Below are positions 58,858-62,081 of a stretch of 64,000 nucleotides of DNA, in pieces (positions within the stretch are counted from its first letter, which is position 1; each line of letters opens with the position of its first letter). The DNA lies in NCBI GenBank assembly GCA_022414725.1, contig CM039462.1, positions 79,095,582-79,159,581 of the forward strand, in the 5' to 3' direction. This stretch comes from Microglena sp. YARC. Taxonomy: Eukaryota > Chlorophyta > Chlorophyceae > Chlamydomonadales > Chlamydomonadaceae. Below the pieces are notes generated by a model that did not search any database, had not been told where the DNA came from, and saw nothing but the letters and a program-made list of their open reading frames with translations. The translations under genes and the position numbers were made by a program.

Positions 58858-61192
58858 TACACACATATATACAAATAGAACGGTAGCCCGTGTGGCCGGT
58901 CCCCCCCCCATCCTCCCACCCATGTCATGGGTCCTAGTCTGGTATGGGTAACATAACGGTAACGCCCTTGCATGCCCTCCCCCCCTCTCCCTTACACACA
59001 GTCAAGATATCAGCCATCTCTGCCCTCGCTCGACGCTCCCCTCCCTCTCCCCTGCACCCACACCTCTTCTCTCAACCTATTACCCTTTGCTTCAGCTGTG
59101 GCCTCCCACCCTCACATGCACGTATCCCCCCCCCCCCCATCAAGACCCACAGCATCCCCTACTTCCCCCGACCTATCCCTACCCCTTACCCCACCCCATC
59201 CACACACACTCTATTTCTCTCACCTTTCTCCCACCACCATCCCTTCCCCCAACCACCAACACGCACACACAATCTCTTCCTCCCCACCTCGTACCCTTCA
59301 CTTCACCCTGTGGGATTCAATCGTGCAGAAAGAGGGACAGGCTGTGCTTTAATCCTACCAACAACTTTCGAACGCTCAGATTCCGATAACGCCGAGAACA
59401 CTGAACCGGTGCAATTGCATGGCAATACACCTGCAGCTTCTTCTCGTGCAGTGCCCCAGTTGATGCTCGGTCAACACCCGGAACAGCAAAAATCGCAGCA
59501 ACGTTTTCACGATAATCGATACAACGAAAAGAGCTTGCAAAAATGGGATGGGCGTGGCAAGCGCGAGAGTGTGCAGGAGGACGAAATGGCCATGGCGATC
59601 TGAACAAAGCCAAATAATTGCAACAACTGGGTGCCAACCACGTCGAATGCGATGCGATGGCTAGCAAAAGTGCGCATGCGTGAGATGGTGGAAACGCTCG
59701 CAGACGGAGAAAAAGCATGACGATCTGAAGGCCTGGCTTGATTATGAGTCTGGCGTAACTCCCAAGGTTGGGCAGCATACTCTTCTCGCCTGGCTTGATT
59801 ATCAGCCTGACGCAGGTCCTCAGATCGGTCAGCGCGGGCATTTCGTCGACGCTTGTTGGCTCTGTCCCTATCTCCGTAGCTCAGGCAAGCTCGCCTTGAG
59901 CGCTGACTGGCGGTGTTGCGGGCCCTCCTGTCCAGGACCGTAGGCATGCATCATGCGCCCTGTGGCTCATGCTCCGTTAAGAAGCAATGCACTGGTGACT
60001 ATTATTCTGAGCGTCATGCGAAGCTATCTGAGGGTCAGCAGATGACCTCCAAGGAGAGGATCTTCTCATTCAAAATTTCTCGCAGTTATAGTATGGGAGG
60101 CAGATGTCGAAATGAAATGAGCGCGCGATTTTCGCTGGGATTGGGTGCACGGAAAGTCGGTTGCAAGTCGGTTACACTTCGCACGCCCATGGCACGTGGG
60201 TACGCGATGATGACACCACGACCGCGACCGCGACCGCCATGATTTCTTTATATAGAGAGATATAACTCATAACATACATTCGTATATACGTACTTCCCCA
60301 ACCCTTCATATTTAACTCCTCCTATAGCTTGCATCTCACGCTTGCCTTTCCCCCTCATCTCAATGATTTCCTGCCTGTCATACTTTCCATGCCCCTAGTC
60401 TCCCACTCCTCGCACTCCTCCCAGTCCTACCCCCACCCCACCACCACCACTACCACCACCACCACCACCACCCACCCCACCCACCCAACCCAACCCAACC
60501 CAACCACCCACACACACAAACCCTTACCTACTTCTCGCTCTCCTCCCAGTCCTACCCCCCCCCCCACCCCACCACCACCACCACCACCACCACCACCACC
60601 ACCACCCACCCCACCCACCCCATACACCCAACCCACACACCCAACCCACCCCAACCCACACACCCCACACACCCCAACCCCACGCACCCCACACACCCAC
60701 ACACCCCACACACCCCCACACCCCAACCCACACCCACACACCCCAACACACACCCACCCACACACCCCGACCCACACACCTCAAACACACAAACCCTTAC
60801 ATACTTCTCGCACTCCTCCCACGCTTCACAGGCCCCTCCCCAACGTCAACTTTGAGGTTGGGGTTCACATCGCCGATGTCACACACTTCGTGAGGCCCAA
60901 CACGGCGATCGACCTGGAGGCCATGAGCAGGGCGATACACTTCCCCAACCCCTCATCTTTAACTCCTCCTACAGCCTGCATCTCACACTTGCCCAACCCC
61001 ACATTGCCTCCGCAGGCCCCTTCCCAACGGCAACTTTGAGGTTGGCGTTCACATCGCCGATGTCACACACTTCGTGAGACCCAACACGGCGATCGACCTG
61101 GAGGCTATGAGCAGGGCGACGTCCGTGTATCTTGTGCAACGACGTATTGATATGTTGCCCAAGCCGTTGACGGAAGACATCTGCAGTCTCAG
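22620..61192 (+). CDS. DIS3: DIS3/RRP44 exosome ribonuclease, multi-exon, 3' incomplete
   Basis: Catalytic subunit of the RNA exosome, a processive Mg-dependent 3'-5' exoribonuclease (RNB domain) with an N-terminal PIN endonuclease, acting in nuclear and cytoplasmic RNA decay and processing. Exons in order encode the N-terminal REHYLRDD segment, PIN domain, acidic linker, CSD1, CSD2 and the first part of RNB ([33 protein letters not shown]). The four acidic PIN positions are present: DTN in exon 3, LEEV in exon 3, NDRNDRAIR in exon 4, TND in exon 5. The RNB aspartate cluster is intact. About half to 60% of a roughly 930-1000-residue family protein is covered. Intron phases agree at most junctions (2/2/2/0/1/1 across exons 2 to 8; 2/0/2 across exons 10 to 13). 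Single-base lesions in exons 7, 8 and 11 may be assembly errors. The rest of RNB and the S1 domain lie to the right. Confidence 0.93.
22810..27165. repeat. ACATGCACATACCAGGCGCGC minisatellite (intron 1)
   Basis: About 4.3 kb of tandem units of roughly 25-40 bp built from ACATGCACATACCAGG, CGCGCACATGCACATGCA and GCCAAC, with frequent unit-length changes. Long stretches alternate strictly between purine and pyrimidine (for example GGCGCGCACATGCACATGCA), the pattern that favours Z-DNA. Long open frames rich in His, Thr, Ala, Met and Cys cross it on both strands, up to about 523 codons, only because the repeat lacks stops. Regularity is greatest at 26.5-27.07 kb. Confidence 0.92.
27166..27732. 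repeat. About 115-bp tandem repeat with internal inversion
   Basis: Five or six units with the core GAATGCATGCATG, GAACGTGCGCATGAATGCTT, GGATGAACACAAAAAGACA and CATTCATGCAAGCATGC. The first part (27180-27240) carries GTGTCTTTTTGTGAATGCAA, the inverse complement of the later CACAAAAAGACAC segment, so the left end is partly inverted relative to the rest and could fold back. Confidence 0.85.
27735..27923 (+). mobile_element. Dispersed repeat A, copy 1
   Basis: About 190 bp beginning GCGACGCTAAAAA and ending GGGGCTCCGTCAAAAA. It matches 61866-62081 through GGCGGAGAG, GGAGCGACAGGTGGCAACGG, AGTTAGTTAC, CGGACGGAC and GGTAACACTGGG. No coding capacity and no terminal inverted repeat. Family unknown, probably a short non-autonomous element. 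Confidence 0.75.
27925..28480. repeat. 41-bp tandem repeat, 21-bp repeat and spacer
   Basis: At 27925-28205 about seven copies of a roughly 41-bp unit (GCATGCAGCCCTGCAATG, TAATTTGTAGTACAAA). At 28252-28325 three and a half copies of a 21-bp unit (AACAAGCACTACACTTACAT). The rest to 28480 is CATCCATACATCC-like simple sequence with no gene. Confidence 0.85.
28481..28627. mobile_element. Dispersed repeat B1, copy 1 (ATCATATGAT-rich)
   Basis: About 147 bp dense in the palindrome ATCATATGAT and GATATC, ending GCCGGTCCCTAC. It matches 44387-44549 through GCCGG, AGTCTGTCTAGG, AAGTTACCATTTA and TGATATCATATGATATC. Direct copies of CATATGAT/GCCGG lie near both ends. It sits just upstream of DIS3 exon 2. 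Confidence 0.75.
28689..28723 (+). CDS. DIS3: DIS3 exon 2 (REHYLRDDI, 35 nt)
   Basis: Acceptor TTTGCAG precedes ACT GTG CGG GAG, encoding [11 protein letters not shown] plus the first two bases of the next codon; the donor is [18 protein letters not shown] is among the best-conserved N-terminal motifs of DIS3/RRP44, just before the CR3/PIN region. It ends in phase 2, exactly as exon 3 requires; the joined codon is TGG. The predicted join gives [11 protein letters not shown] where relatives have the cysteines of the CR3 motif, so only one cysteine remains. Confidence 0.8.
28752..29033. mobile_element. Dispersed repeat B2, copy 1 (ATTATCGCTAT, A-rich)
   Basis: Matches 44575-44795: TTTGACCC, AATTATCGCTATA, a run of AAAAAGCTA(T/C)AAAAA, CCTTGGAGGAGG and CCCACTTTCAGATTTGAAAA. 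No coding capacity. In both loci it follows B1 in the same orientation, but the sequence between B1 and B2 differs: here it contains DIS3 exon 2. Confidence 0.72.
29092..29262 (-). mobile_element. tRNA-related SINE-like element, copy 1 (decayed)
   Basis: Begins with ACGCCTGGTGGGGCGTGGTA and GAGCCCCGTC, and continues through ACTTTACCTGGACA and CAGCGACCG, shared with copies at 36385 and 56863. The tRNA-like end (minus strand) is reduced: GTTTGAATCTCTACGGGC keeps a box-B-like core, but box A is not clear. Confidence 0.6.
29263..32320. repeat. 120-bp satellite with internal hairpin (intron 2)
   Basis: About 25 copies of a 120-bp unit: GTTCAACGAATGATCAAGTA, TTTAATCGAATTGGGCATAT, TAGTGCAAACAGAAGCAGTC, then an inverted repeat. 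Arms TGAAGGTGCTGCTACATTT and AAATGTATTAGCACCTTCA pair at 17 of 19 positions around a 13-nt loop. Disrupted copies lie at 30.1-30.4, 30.8-30.95, 31.1-31.2 and 31.65-31.76 kb; an A run of about 30 interrupts at 32067-32098. The unit is a multiple of three and open in one + frame, but indels break the frame every few units. Confidence 0.93.
32321..32663 (+). other. Remainder of DIS3 intron 2 with TTTG and TA microsatellites
   Basis: Unique sequence to 32488, then (TTTG)n at about 32489-32517 and TA-rich sequence at 32535-32610, ending in the exon 3 acceptor TTTGCTCTCCCAG at 32663. No exon seen. Confidence 0.7.
32664..32924 (+). CDS. DIS3: DIS3 exon 3 (PIN domain, first part)
   Basis: Bounded by acceptor CTCTCCCAG and donor CACAG|GTAAAG. 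One base completes the exon 2 codon, then 86 codons, then two bases. It encodes [39 protein letters not shown] and [15 protein letters not shown]. The D of DTN and the E of LEEV are the first two metal-binding acids of the PIN endonuclease site. Plant RRP44A has DTNVVLHQID, VVLEEVKNRN and RRFYVFAN here. It is intact with no indel. Ten partial copies of its 3' part follow. Confidence 0.95.
32925..34345 (+). repeat. Tandem partial copies of exon 3 end with donor, in G/T-rich DNA
   Basis: Copies of AGTGACACAAAACGCTTCTT through CCACAG|GTAA occur at about 33036, 33185, 33325, 33445, 33585, 33708, 33837, 33962 and 34082, and a longer copy starting further inside the exon at 34215-34300. Copies 1 and 10 include GAAGAGGTNAAGCACAA. 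Most keep the donor GTAAAG or GTAAGG; some have GGGAAGG or AAGTAAGG, and the 33325 copy is truncated. Spacers are (GT)n, GGGTGGG and a G run at 33139-33165. Confidence 0.92.
34346..35409 (+). repeat. C/A-rich intron 3 end with two decayed exon 4 starts
   Basis: CACACCC simple sequence at 34362-34555 and 34918-35395, and long C runs at 34818-34893 and 35340-35364. Partial exon 4 copies with their acceptors (CACAG|GGAGACTTT) start at 34567 and 34759; they lose similarity before the exon end. A minisatellite unit containing GCTCTGCAGTCCCTTGGAGT recurs four times, near 34900, 35037, 35180 and 35318. Confidence 0.85.
35410..35487 (+). CDS. DIS3: DIS3 exon 4 (PIN domain, [14 protein letters not shown])
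   Basis: Acceptor TTCATTCACAG, donor AAATG|GTGAGC. Phase 2 to phase 2. It encodes [20 protein letters not shown] and RVAAK. The [11 protein letters not shown] motif is nearly invariant in DIS3/RRP44 and carries the third acidic residue of the PIN active site. The exon is intact. Two partial upstream copies keep the acceptor and eight downstream partial copies keep the donor. Confidence 0.95.
35488..36384 (+). repeat. Tandem partial copies of exon 4 end with donor (about 113-bp unit)
   Basis: Seven copies of GAGCTATTAGAGTGGCAGCT followed by AAATGGTGAGCCCCTTTGAC (near 35574, 35687, 35800, 35904, 36042, 36152, 36275), separated by ACCGACAAAACGACCGC-like spacers. An eighth copy at 36596 lies beyond an inserted SINE-like element. 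Divergence is scattered, including AAATTGAGC and CATAGTGAGC changes at the donor. Confidence 0.9.
36385..36590 (-). mobile_element. tRNA-related SINE-like element, copy 2
   Basis: The minus strand starts with a tRNA-like head: box A TGGCTCAATGG and box B TGTTCAAATCC, spaced as in a tRNA. The body ends with GACGGGGCTCCC and ACCAGGCGTTATCATC. It is inserted inside the exon 4 tail array: the left flank AGCTAATA and the right flank AGCTATTA look like a target-site duplication of about 8 bp, with the array resuming directly after. Confidence 0.72.
36591..37375. repeat. ACAACCCACAACCA minisatellite (intron 4)
   Basis: After the last exon 4 tail copy (36596-36650) come about 715 bp of mixed ACAACCC, ACAACCA and ACAAACC units. 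One frame is open for about 189 codons (Gln/Asn/Pro/Thr) because the repeat lacks stops. The strand is almost free of G. Confidence 0.9.
37376..37858 (+). repeat. Tandem copies of exon 5 start with acceptor (about 100-bp unit)
   Basis: Five copies of TAGGTACGCCGCTCGCCTCC then CAGAATCTATGCCCC occur at about 37381 (truncated), 37457, 37559, 37659 and 37758, each followed by (AACC)n. All copies have TACGCC where the exon has TATGCC. Similarity to exon 5 stops after ATGCCCC, where the unit changes to ACAACCTACA. Confidence 0.92.
37859..37949 (+). CDS. DIS3: DIS3 exon 5 (end of [19 protein letters not shown])
   Basis: Acceptor CCCATATAG, donor AAG|GTATGC. The first base completes TGG (Trp), giving [18 protein letters not shown]. 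This aligns with WYQKHL...LLVTNDRENKRKATEEG of plant RRP44A. The D in TND is the fourth acidic PIN residue. Ends in phase 0. No lesion. Confidence 0.93.
37950..38690 (+). repeat. C/A-rich intron 5 with two exon 6 start copies
   Basis: C run at 37988-38014, (CACCAA)n/(CACCAC)n at 38140-38330, and exon 6 starts with acceptors (CTGCTCAG|GCAATGAGC) at 38382 and 38567. The first diverges to CATGCAGCAGCACACC; the second has an insertion. Neither continues to the end of the exon. Confidence 0.88.
38691..38793 (+). CDS. DIS3: DIS3 exon 6 (PIN to CSD1 linker)
   Basis: Acceptor TCCTGCTCAG, donor GAAG|GTGGGT. 34 codons plus one base: [13 protein letters not shown], then [21 protein letters not shown]. 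It occupies the place of the AYVRSLG...LLDLVV segment of RRP44A and ends acidic. Phase 0 to phase 1. Two partial start copies precede it and nine end copies follow. Confidence 0.85.
38794..40400 (+). repeat. Tandem partial copies of exon 6 end with donor, in G/T-rich DNA
   Basis: Nine copies of GACAGTGAGCTTGTTGACCT ... CATCAGGACGAGGCAGA|GGTGGGTTGG at about 38897, 39088, 39255, 39421, 39603, 39774, 39956, 40139 and 40292. Units are about 165-190 bp and include GTGAGTCAGATTCAAGCAAG, GTTGGCATGTGGCGAGAGTG and GGTTGGTTGGTGTTGGGTAG. The units beginning near 39160 and 39330 are almost identical, so the array is still turning over. Confidence 0.92.
40401..41208 (+). repeat. C/A-rich intron 6 end with two broken exon 7 start copies
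   Basis: (CA)n at 40441-40511, C runs, and two longer partial copies of exon 7 (40549-40685 and 40886-41005) with acceptor CATCAG|GAAAAGG. They continue through AAGTACAGATGGG and AAGTACCA before diverging into CTCTTAACTT. The second contains an in-frame TAG (TATATGTAGCAC), and the first lacks most of KRKK. They look like dead exon copies. Confidence 0.9.
41209..41429 (+). CDS. DIS3: DIS3 exon 7 (CSD1; one-base lesion)
   Basis: Acceptor CCCATCAG, donor GGACG|GTGAGG. Its first two bases join the last base of exon 6. It encodes [39 protein letters not shown] and [20 protein letters not shown], closely matching plant RRP44A YSEHKPMSE, YHQGKLRVNRFNP and MNRAFDG. CSD1 helps form the RNA entry path. 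Length is 221 nt where 222 is needed: AACCGGCTTTGGAC lacks one base that tandem copies at 42819 and 43202 have (AACCGAGCTTTGGAC, AACCGCGCTTTGGAC). Either an assembly error, or the spliced end comes from another copy. Confidence 0.9.
41430..44386 (+). repeat. Tandem partial copies of exon 7 end with donor
   Basis: Copies of TGCGTGTGTGCCGCTACAAC ... CTTTGGACG|GTGAGAATGA at about 41579, 41842, 42038, 42298, 42552, 42730 and 42968, with C/A-rich spacers. Shorter copies starting at CCCGACAGTATTGGCGC or at GTGGTCAAGAGGCCATGAA follow at 43153, 43298, 43446, 43647, 43840, 44033 and 44165, with G-rich spacers. Later copies carry AATAAGCGTTGGAC or AACCACGCGTTGGAC. GT runs and a G run of about 30 lie at 43720-43770 and 44275-44325. 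Confidence 0.92.
44387..44549. mobile_element. Dispersed repeat B1, copy 2
   Basis: Second copy of the ATCATATGAT-rich element, inserted in the exon 7 tail array next to CTGATACCCTCCTACTG. It matches 28481-28627 over nearly its full length with scattered substitutions. Confidence 0.75.
44575..44795. mobile_element. Dispersed repeat B2, copy 2
   Basis: Second copy of the A-rich ATTATCGCTAT element, shorter than that at 28752-29033. The array motif CTGATATCCTCCTCCTACTG resumes directly to its right, so B1, B2 and the short sequence between them interrupt a single array unit. Confidence 0.72.
44796..45417 (+). repeat. Last exon 7 tail copy and two exon 8 start copies
   Basis: A diverged exon 7 end (GAGTGGTTCAAGAG, GTTGGACGGTGAG) at 44833-44875. 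Exon 8 starts with acceptor follow at 44980 (CCAG|GTGATATTGTATGC, soon diverging) and 45233 (CCCAG|GTGATATTGTGGC, continuing through CCCGAGAGTGAATGGAAAGG). G and A runs lie at 45036-45071 and C runs at 45100-45340. Confidence 0.85.
45418..45581 (+). CDS. DIS3: DIS3 exon 8 ([13 protein letters not shown], start of acidic linker; indels)
   Basis: Acceptor TACCCAG; GT completes the Gly codon begun by exon 7 (DG-DIVA). It encodes [18 protein letters not shown], matching DGDIVAVELLP of plant RRP44A, then a variable stretch becoming acidic ([11 protein letters not shown] in one frame). This copy has two apparent T insertions (GACATTTGTGG, GCTGTTTGAG); the copy at 45233 has one (GGCTTGTTGAG). The end near CAG|GTGTGG is uncertain. 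The linker between CSD1 and CSD2 is variable and acidic in relatives too. Confidence 0.72.
45582..46446 (+). repeat. Intron with imperfect palindrome, linker copy and T-rich DNA
   Basis: 45625-45800 is a large imperfect palindrome: CACTCCAAACTATACACA on the left faces TGTGTGTAGATTTTGGAGTG on the right, and AACACACTAAATG faces CATTTAGTGAGTGTGTT. 45806-45881 is a partial copy of the acidic linker (CGCCAAAGGGTCTGAGAGGA, then GATGAGGATGAGGACGAGGA) ending GATGTTTCAGGT. 45895-46175 is TTTGTG/TTTATT simple sequence. 46305-46445 is GTGTTGTGTGTTGTG-like and resembles the right half of the palindrome. Confidence 0.75.
46452..46618 (+). CDS. DIS3: DIS3 candidate exon 9 (acidic/charged linker)
   Basis: Preceded by GAGTGTGGCAG. 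One frame reads [18 protein letters not shown], then [20 protein letters not shown] and [10 protein letters not shown] before TAA. The (GA)n tract at 46475-46550 makes its length unstable. The equivalent RRP44A segment is also low-complexity and acidic. The boundary could lie at GAGGAGCA|GTAAGG. The coding assignment rests on position, on the acidic character and on FDPEEQ resembling [15 protein letters not shown] in the later copies. Confidence 0.5.
46585..52620 (+). repeat. Array of about 29 exon-like cassettes (TTTGCCCCTAAGGAACA)
   Basis: About 29 units of roughly 180-230 bp. Each has TTTCCCGCCCACCAG, then TTTGCCCCTAAGGAACA, GTAAGGTGCCGCGGACACAT and GCACAAAGCTCC, a C run, CACACA tracts and GCTCATGCCTCCCCCCCTCC. 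Starts include about 46607, 46789, 46979, 47159, 47332, 47509, 47714, 47891, 48077, 48261, 48461, 48648, 48844, 49045, 49252, 49529, 49740, 49938, 50154, 50361, 50559, 50790, 51136, 51399, 51501, 51723, 51916, 52139 and 52376. The segment matches the exon 10 start (GTTGCCCCAGAGGAGCAGTACGGTGCCGAAGAC), but almost every unit has TAA where exon 10 copies have TAC. Confidence 0.93.
52621..53483 (+). repeat. C/A-rich intron with three exon 10 start copies
   Basis: 52640-53040 is CCCACC/CACACA-rich with no exon recognised. Exon 10 starts with acceptor AACCAG|GTTGCCCCAGAGGAG occur at 53044, 53249 and 53372, continuing through GGTGCCGAAGACACAGGTAC and AAAGC, then C runs. These have TAC or TACG where the array to the left has TAA. 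Each ends soon after ACAAAGC. Confidence 0.88.
53484..53675 (+). CDS. DIS3: DIS3 exon 10 (CSD2, [11 protein letters not shown])
   Basis: Acceptor CTCTAACCAG, donor GTCAG|GTGAGA. It reads [18 protein letters not shown], then [20 protein letters not shown] and [16 protein letters not shown](V/I)I(R/K)RNW...YCG is a signature of DIS3 between the linker and CSD2, and RRFPMVRI corresponds to RRIPKIRI. Length 192 fits phase 2 on both sides. The start differs from its copies by small indels (GGTTTGCCCAGAGGAGCGTA), but the frame stays open. Confidence 0.92.
53676..54073 (+). repeat. Short intron 10 with TA tract and three exon 11 start copies
   Basis: TA-rich at 53690-53765, then about 105-bp units in which GGATCCAAATCAGGCAGGC follows TATTTTGCAG (near 53867 and 53972) and a diverged first copy at 53768 (AACCAGGCAGGCTGATGCC). 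Each copy breaks down after about 35 nt into AACATATCAC...GAAACA. At 398 nt this is the shortest intron defined here. Confidence 0.85.
54074..54211 (+). CDS. DIS3: DIS3 exon 11 (CSD2 end, [20 protein letters not shown])
   Basis: Acceptor TATCTTGCAG. The first base completes AGG, then [40 protein letters not shown] and DKDVE. Plant RRP44A has INTRQ, VVAVDSWDRQSRYPSGHYVR and IGDKETET. Copies downstream end GGAGACG|GTGAGG (…DVET in phase 0, as exon 12 needs), while this copy reads GGAGAG|GTGAGG, one C short. The missing base is either a sequencing indel or a defect bypassed by using a downstream copy's donor. Confidence 0.93.
54212..55204 (+). repeat. Exon 11 end copies, then TG/TATG microsatellites
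   Basis: Exon 11 ends with donors at 54349-54431 (GATATTGACTCCATGTACC, GGACGTGGAGACG|GTGAGG), 54566-54636 and a short one at 54738-54763. G runs at 54244-54271 and 54450-54481 with (GT)n. 54655-54735 is TTGCATTG-like. 54790-55077 is TATGCATTTGTATGTATG-like; 55128-55200 is (TATG)n. Confidence 0.9.
55205..56684 (+). mobile_element. Dispersed repeat C, copy 1 (about 1.48 kb)
   Basis: Begins ACGGTAGCCCGTGTGGCCGG and ends CCATGATTTCTTTATATA, and is inserted in TATG/TA simple sequence. It shares its first 20 or so bases and about 350 bp of its right end (56325-56684) with 58880-60260; the interior differs. The right end includes GAGGGTCAGCAAATGACCTC, AAGTCGGTTGCAAGTCGGTT, CACGTGGGTACGCGATGATG and a (CGACCA)n tract. 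The left end holds the dyad GTGTGGCC GGT GGCCACAC. A 119-codon + frame at 55712-56071 has no domain I recognise. Class unresolved. Confidence 0.65.
56863..57053 (-). mobile_element. tRNA-related SINE-like element, copy 3
   Basis: Best-preserved tRNA-like head, on the minus strand: box A TGGTCTAGTGG inside a D-arm (GGTC...GACC) and box B GGTTCGACTCC inside a perfect GGGGG/CCCCC T-arm. The acceptor and anticodon stems do not pair, so it is not a working tRNA. The body (AGTTGAGGTAGAAGACC, GGGCTCCCTTAACACCACGC) matches the copies at 36385 and 29092. Internal pol III promoter boxes are typical of SINEs. Confidence 0.75.
57054..57771 (+). other. CTGTAA hexamer tract and intron 11 end
   Basis: 57085-57315 is a 6-bp array of AACTGT/AACTGC units. 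57320-57700 is non-repetitive and dense in GCGC and CAAAAAG motifs, with no gene recognised (128- and 93-codon open frames overlap it). 57715-57770 is ACCACCTCCAACCACC and ends in the acceptor CCAACCACAG used by the first exon 12 copy. Confidence 0.7.
57772..57938 (+). repeat. Upstream partial copy of exon 12 plus intron
   Basis: 57772-57876 repeats the first 105 nt of exon 12 with a good acceptor (AACCACAG|GAGGTG), differing at a few positions (TTCATTCACGCCGGCAG versus TCCATTCACGCCGGCTG). It stops at GACTTAGAAG|GTCGTCC, then A/C-rich sequence leads to the second acceptor. Using this copy without the next would truncate the RNB domain. Confidence 0.9.
57939..58132 (+). CDS. DIS3: DIS3 exon 12 (RNB catalytic [13 protein letters not shown])
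   Basis: Acceptor AACCACAG, donor GTCAA|GTAAGT. 64 codons plus two bases: [56 protein letters not shown] and DDALHV. The aspartates of [13 protein letters not shown] coordinate Mg in the RNB exonuclease site. The plant protein has PPLPWSVSSEDV and [15 protein letters not shown]. Intact. Phase 0 to phase 2. Confidence 0.95.
58133..58817 (+). repeat. Tandem partial copies of exon 12 end with donor, GGGT-rich
   Basis: Five copies of GCTGTAAAGATATCGATGAC + GCTCTGCATGTCAAGTGAGT at about 58180, 58320, 58427, 58538 and 58651, each about 110 bp with (GGGT)n spacers. All have GTGAGT or AAGTGAG donors where the exon has GTAAGT; one has TCAATTGAG. The 3' part is GGGTGAGTGGGTGGG without exon sequence. 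Confidence 0.93.
58818..60260 (+). mobile_element. TA tract and dispersed repeat C, copy 2 (from 58880)
   Basis: (TA)n at 58818-58860 precedes the element, which starts ACGGTAGCCCGTGTGGCCGG at 58880 and ends CCATGATTTCTTTATATA near 60258. The right 300 bp (from about 59965: GCTCCGTTAAGAAGCAATGC) matches copy 1. An open frame of 219 codons (58944-59603) begins in C/A-rich DNA and shows no recognised domain. Confidence 0.65.
60261..61015 (+). repeat. C/A-rich intron 12 end with partial upstream copy of exon 13
   Basis: 60430-60785 is ACCACC/CCCAACCC/CACACC simple sequence. 60832-60930 is a copy of the first 99 nt of exon 13 with acceptor GCTTCACAG, encoding [19 protein letters not shown] and IDLEAMSRA, then breaking into GATACACTTCCCCAACCCCT. 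The motif CCCAACCC...CTCATCTTTAACTCCTCCTA also occurs at 60298. Confidence 0.88.
61016..61192 (+). CDS. DIS3: DIS3 exon 13 (RNB, GVHIADV to TEDICSLR)
   Basis: Acceptor GCCTCCGCAG, donor CTCAG|GTGAGA. It encodes [39 protein letters not shown] and [37 protein letters not shown] is identical to the plant RRP44A stretch as I recall it. Phase 2 to phase 2, no lesion. It is the last DIS3 exon in the window; the rest of RNB (from about ADVERLAFS) and the S1 domain must lie beyond 64000. Confidence 0.95.
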
Positions 61193-61865
61193 GTGAGAAT
61201 GGGGGTAGTGTGTGTGTGTAGGGTGTGTGTGTGTGGGTGCGTGTGTGTTGGGTGGGTGGGGTGTGTCGGGGCGTGGTGGGGTGGGGGGGCGTAGAGCTGG
61301 GTAGTCCTTAGTTACAAATTGAATTGGTGTATCTGTGCAGGGGGTAGTGTGGGTTTGGGTAGTGGGTGAGGGTAGTGTGGGTGGGGTAGGGGTGTGTGTG
61401 TGTGTGGTGGTGGTGGGGTGGGGGTGGGGGGTGGGGGTGGGGTGGGGGGGCATAGAGTTGAGTAGTCCAAACAGTTATTTTTACCTATTGAGTCCGTGTA
61501 TCCTGTGCAGCGACGTGTTGATATGTTGCCCAAGCTGTTGACGGAGGACATCTGCAGTCTCAGGTGAGAAGGGGGGTAGTGGGTGTGGGTAGGGGTGGGT
61601 GTGGTGGGGTGTGTGTGTGTGGGGGGGGGGGCATAGAGCTGAGTAGTCCAAACGATGATTATTACCTATTGAGTCCGTGTATCCTGTGCACGACGTGTTG
61701 ATATGTTGCCCAAGCCATTGACAGAGGACATCTGCAGTCTAAGTTGAGAATGGGGGTAGTGTGTGTATGTGTGTTGGGTGGGTAGGGGTGTGTCGGGGGG
61801 TGGGGGGTGGGGTCTGGCACAGAGCTGAGCAGTCTTTACAAAACAAGTTCTATGCAGCGTCGCCT
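61193..61865 (+). repeat. Tandem partial copies of exon 13 end with donor, G/T-rich
   Basis: Copies of GAGTCCGTGTATCCTGTGCA + GCGACGTGTTGATATGTTGC ... CATCTGCAGTCTCAG|GTGAGAA at 61491-61568 and 61672-61748 (the latter AAGTTGAGAA, donor damaged), plus a short remnant at 61320-61345. Spacers are GTGTGTGT and GGGGTGGG with TAGAGCTGAGTAGTCC between. Confidence 0.9.
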
Positions 61866-62081
61866 GCGACGCTAAAAAATGGCGGAGAGAGATTGCGAGG
61901 GAGCGACAGGTGGCAACGGAAGCGAGTTAGTTACCAGGCTATTGGCTCACGTGTCGGGCTTCATCACGGTCAGATGGATGGATGGATGGATAGATGGATG
62001 GATGGATGGATGGATGGTCGGACGGACGAATAGGTAACACTGGGGGCTCCCGCCCCCCAGAAGGGGGGGCTCCGCCAAAAA
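61866..62081 (+). mobile_element. Dispersed repeat A, copy 2
   Basis: Begins GCGACGCTAAAAAA and ends GGGGCTCCGCCAAAAA, matching 27735-27923, but contains an expanded (GGAT)n tract at 61974-62019. It is inserted between exon 13 tail copies. Confidence 0.75.
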
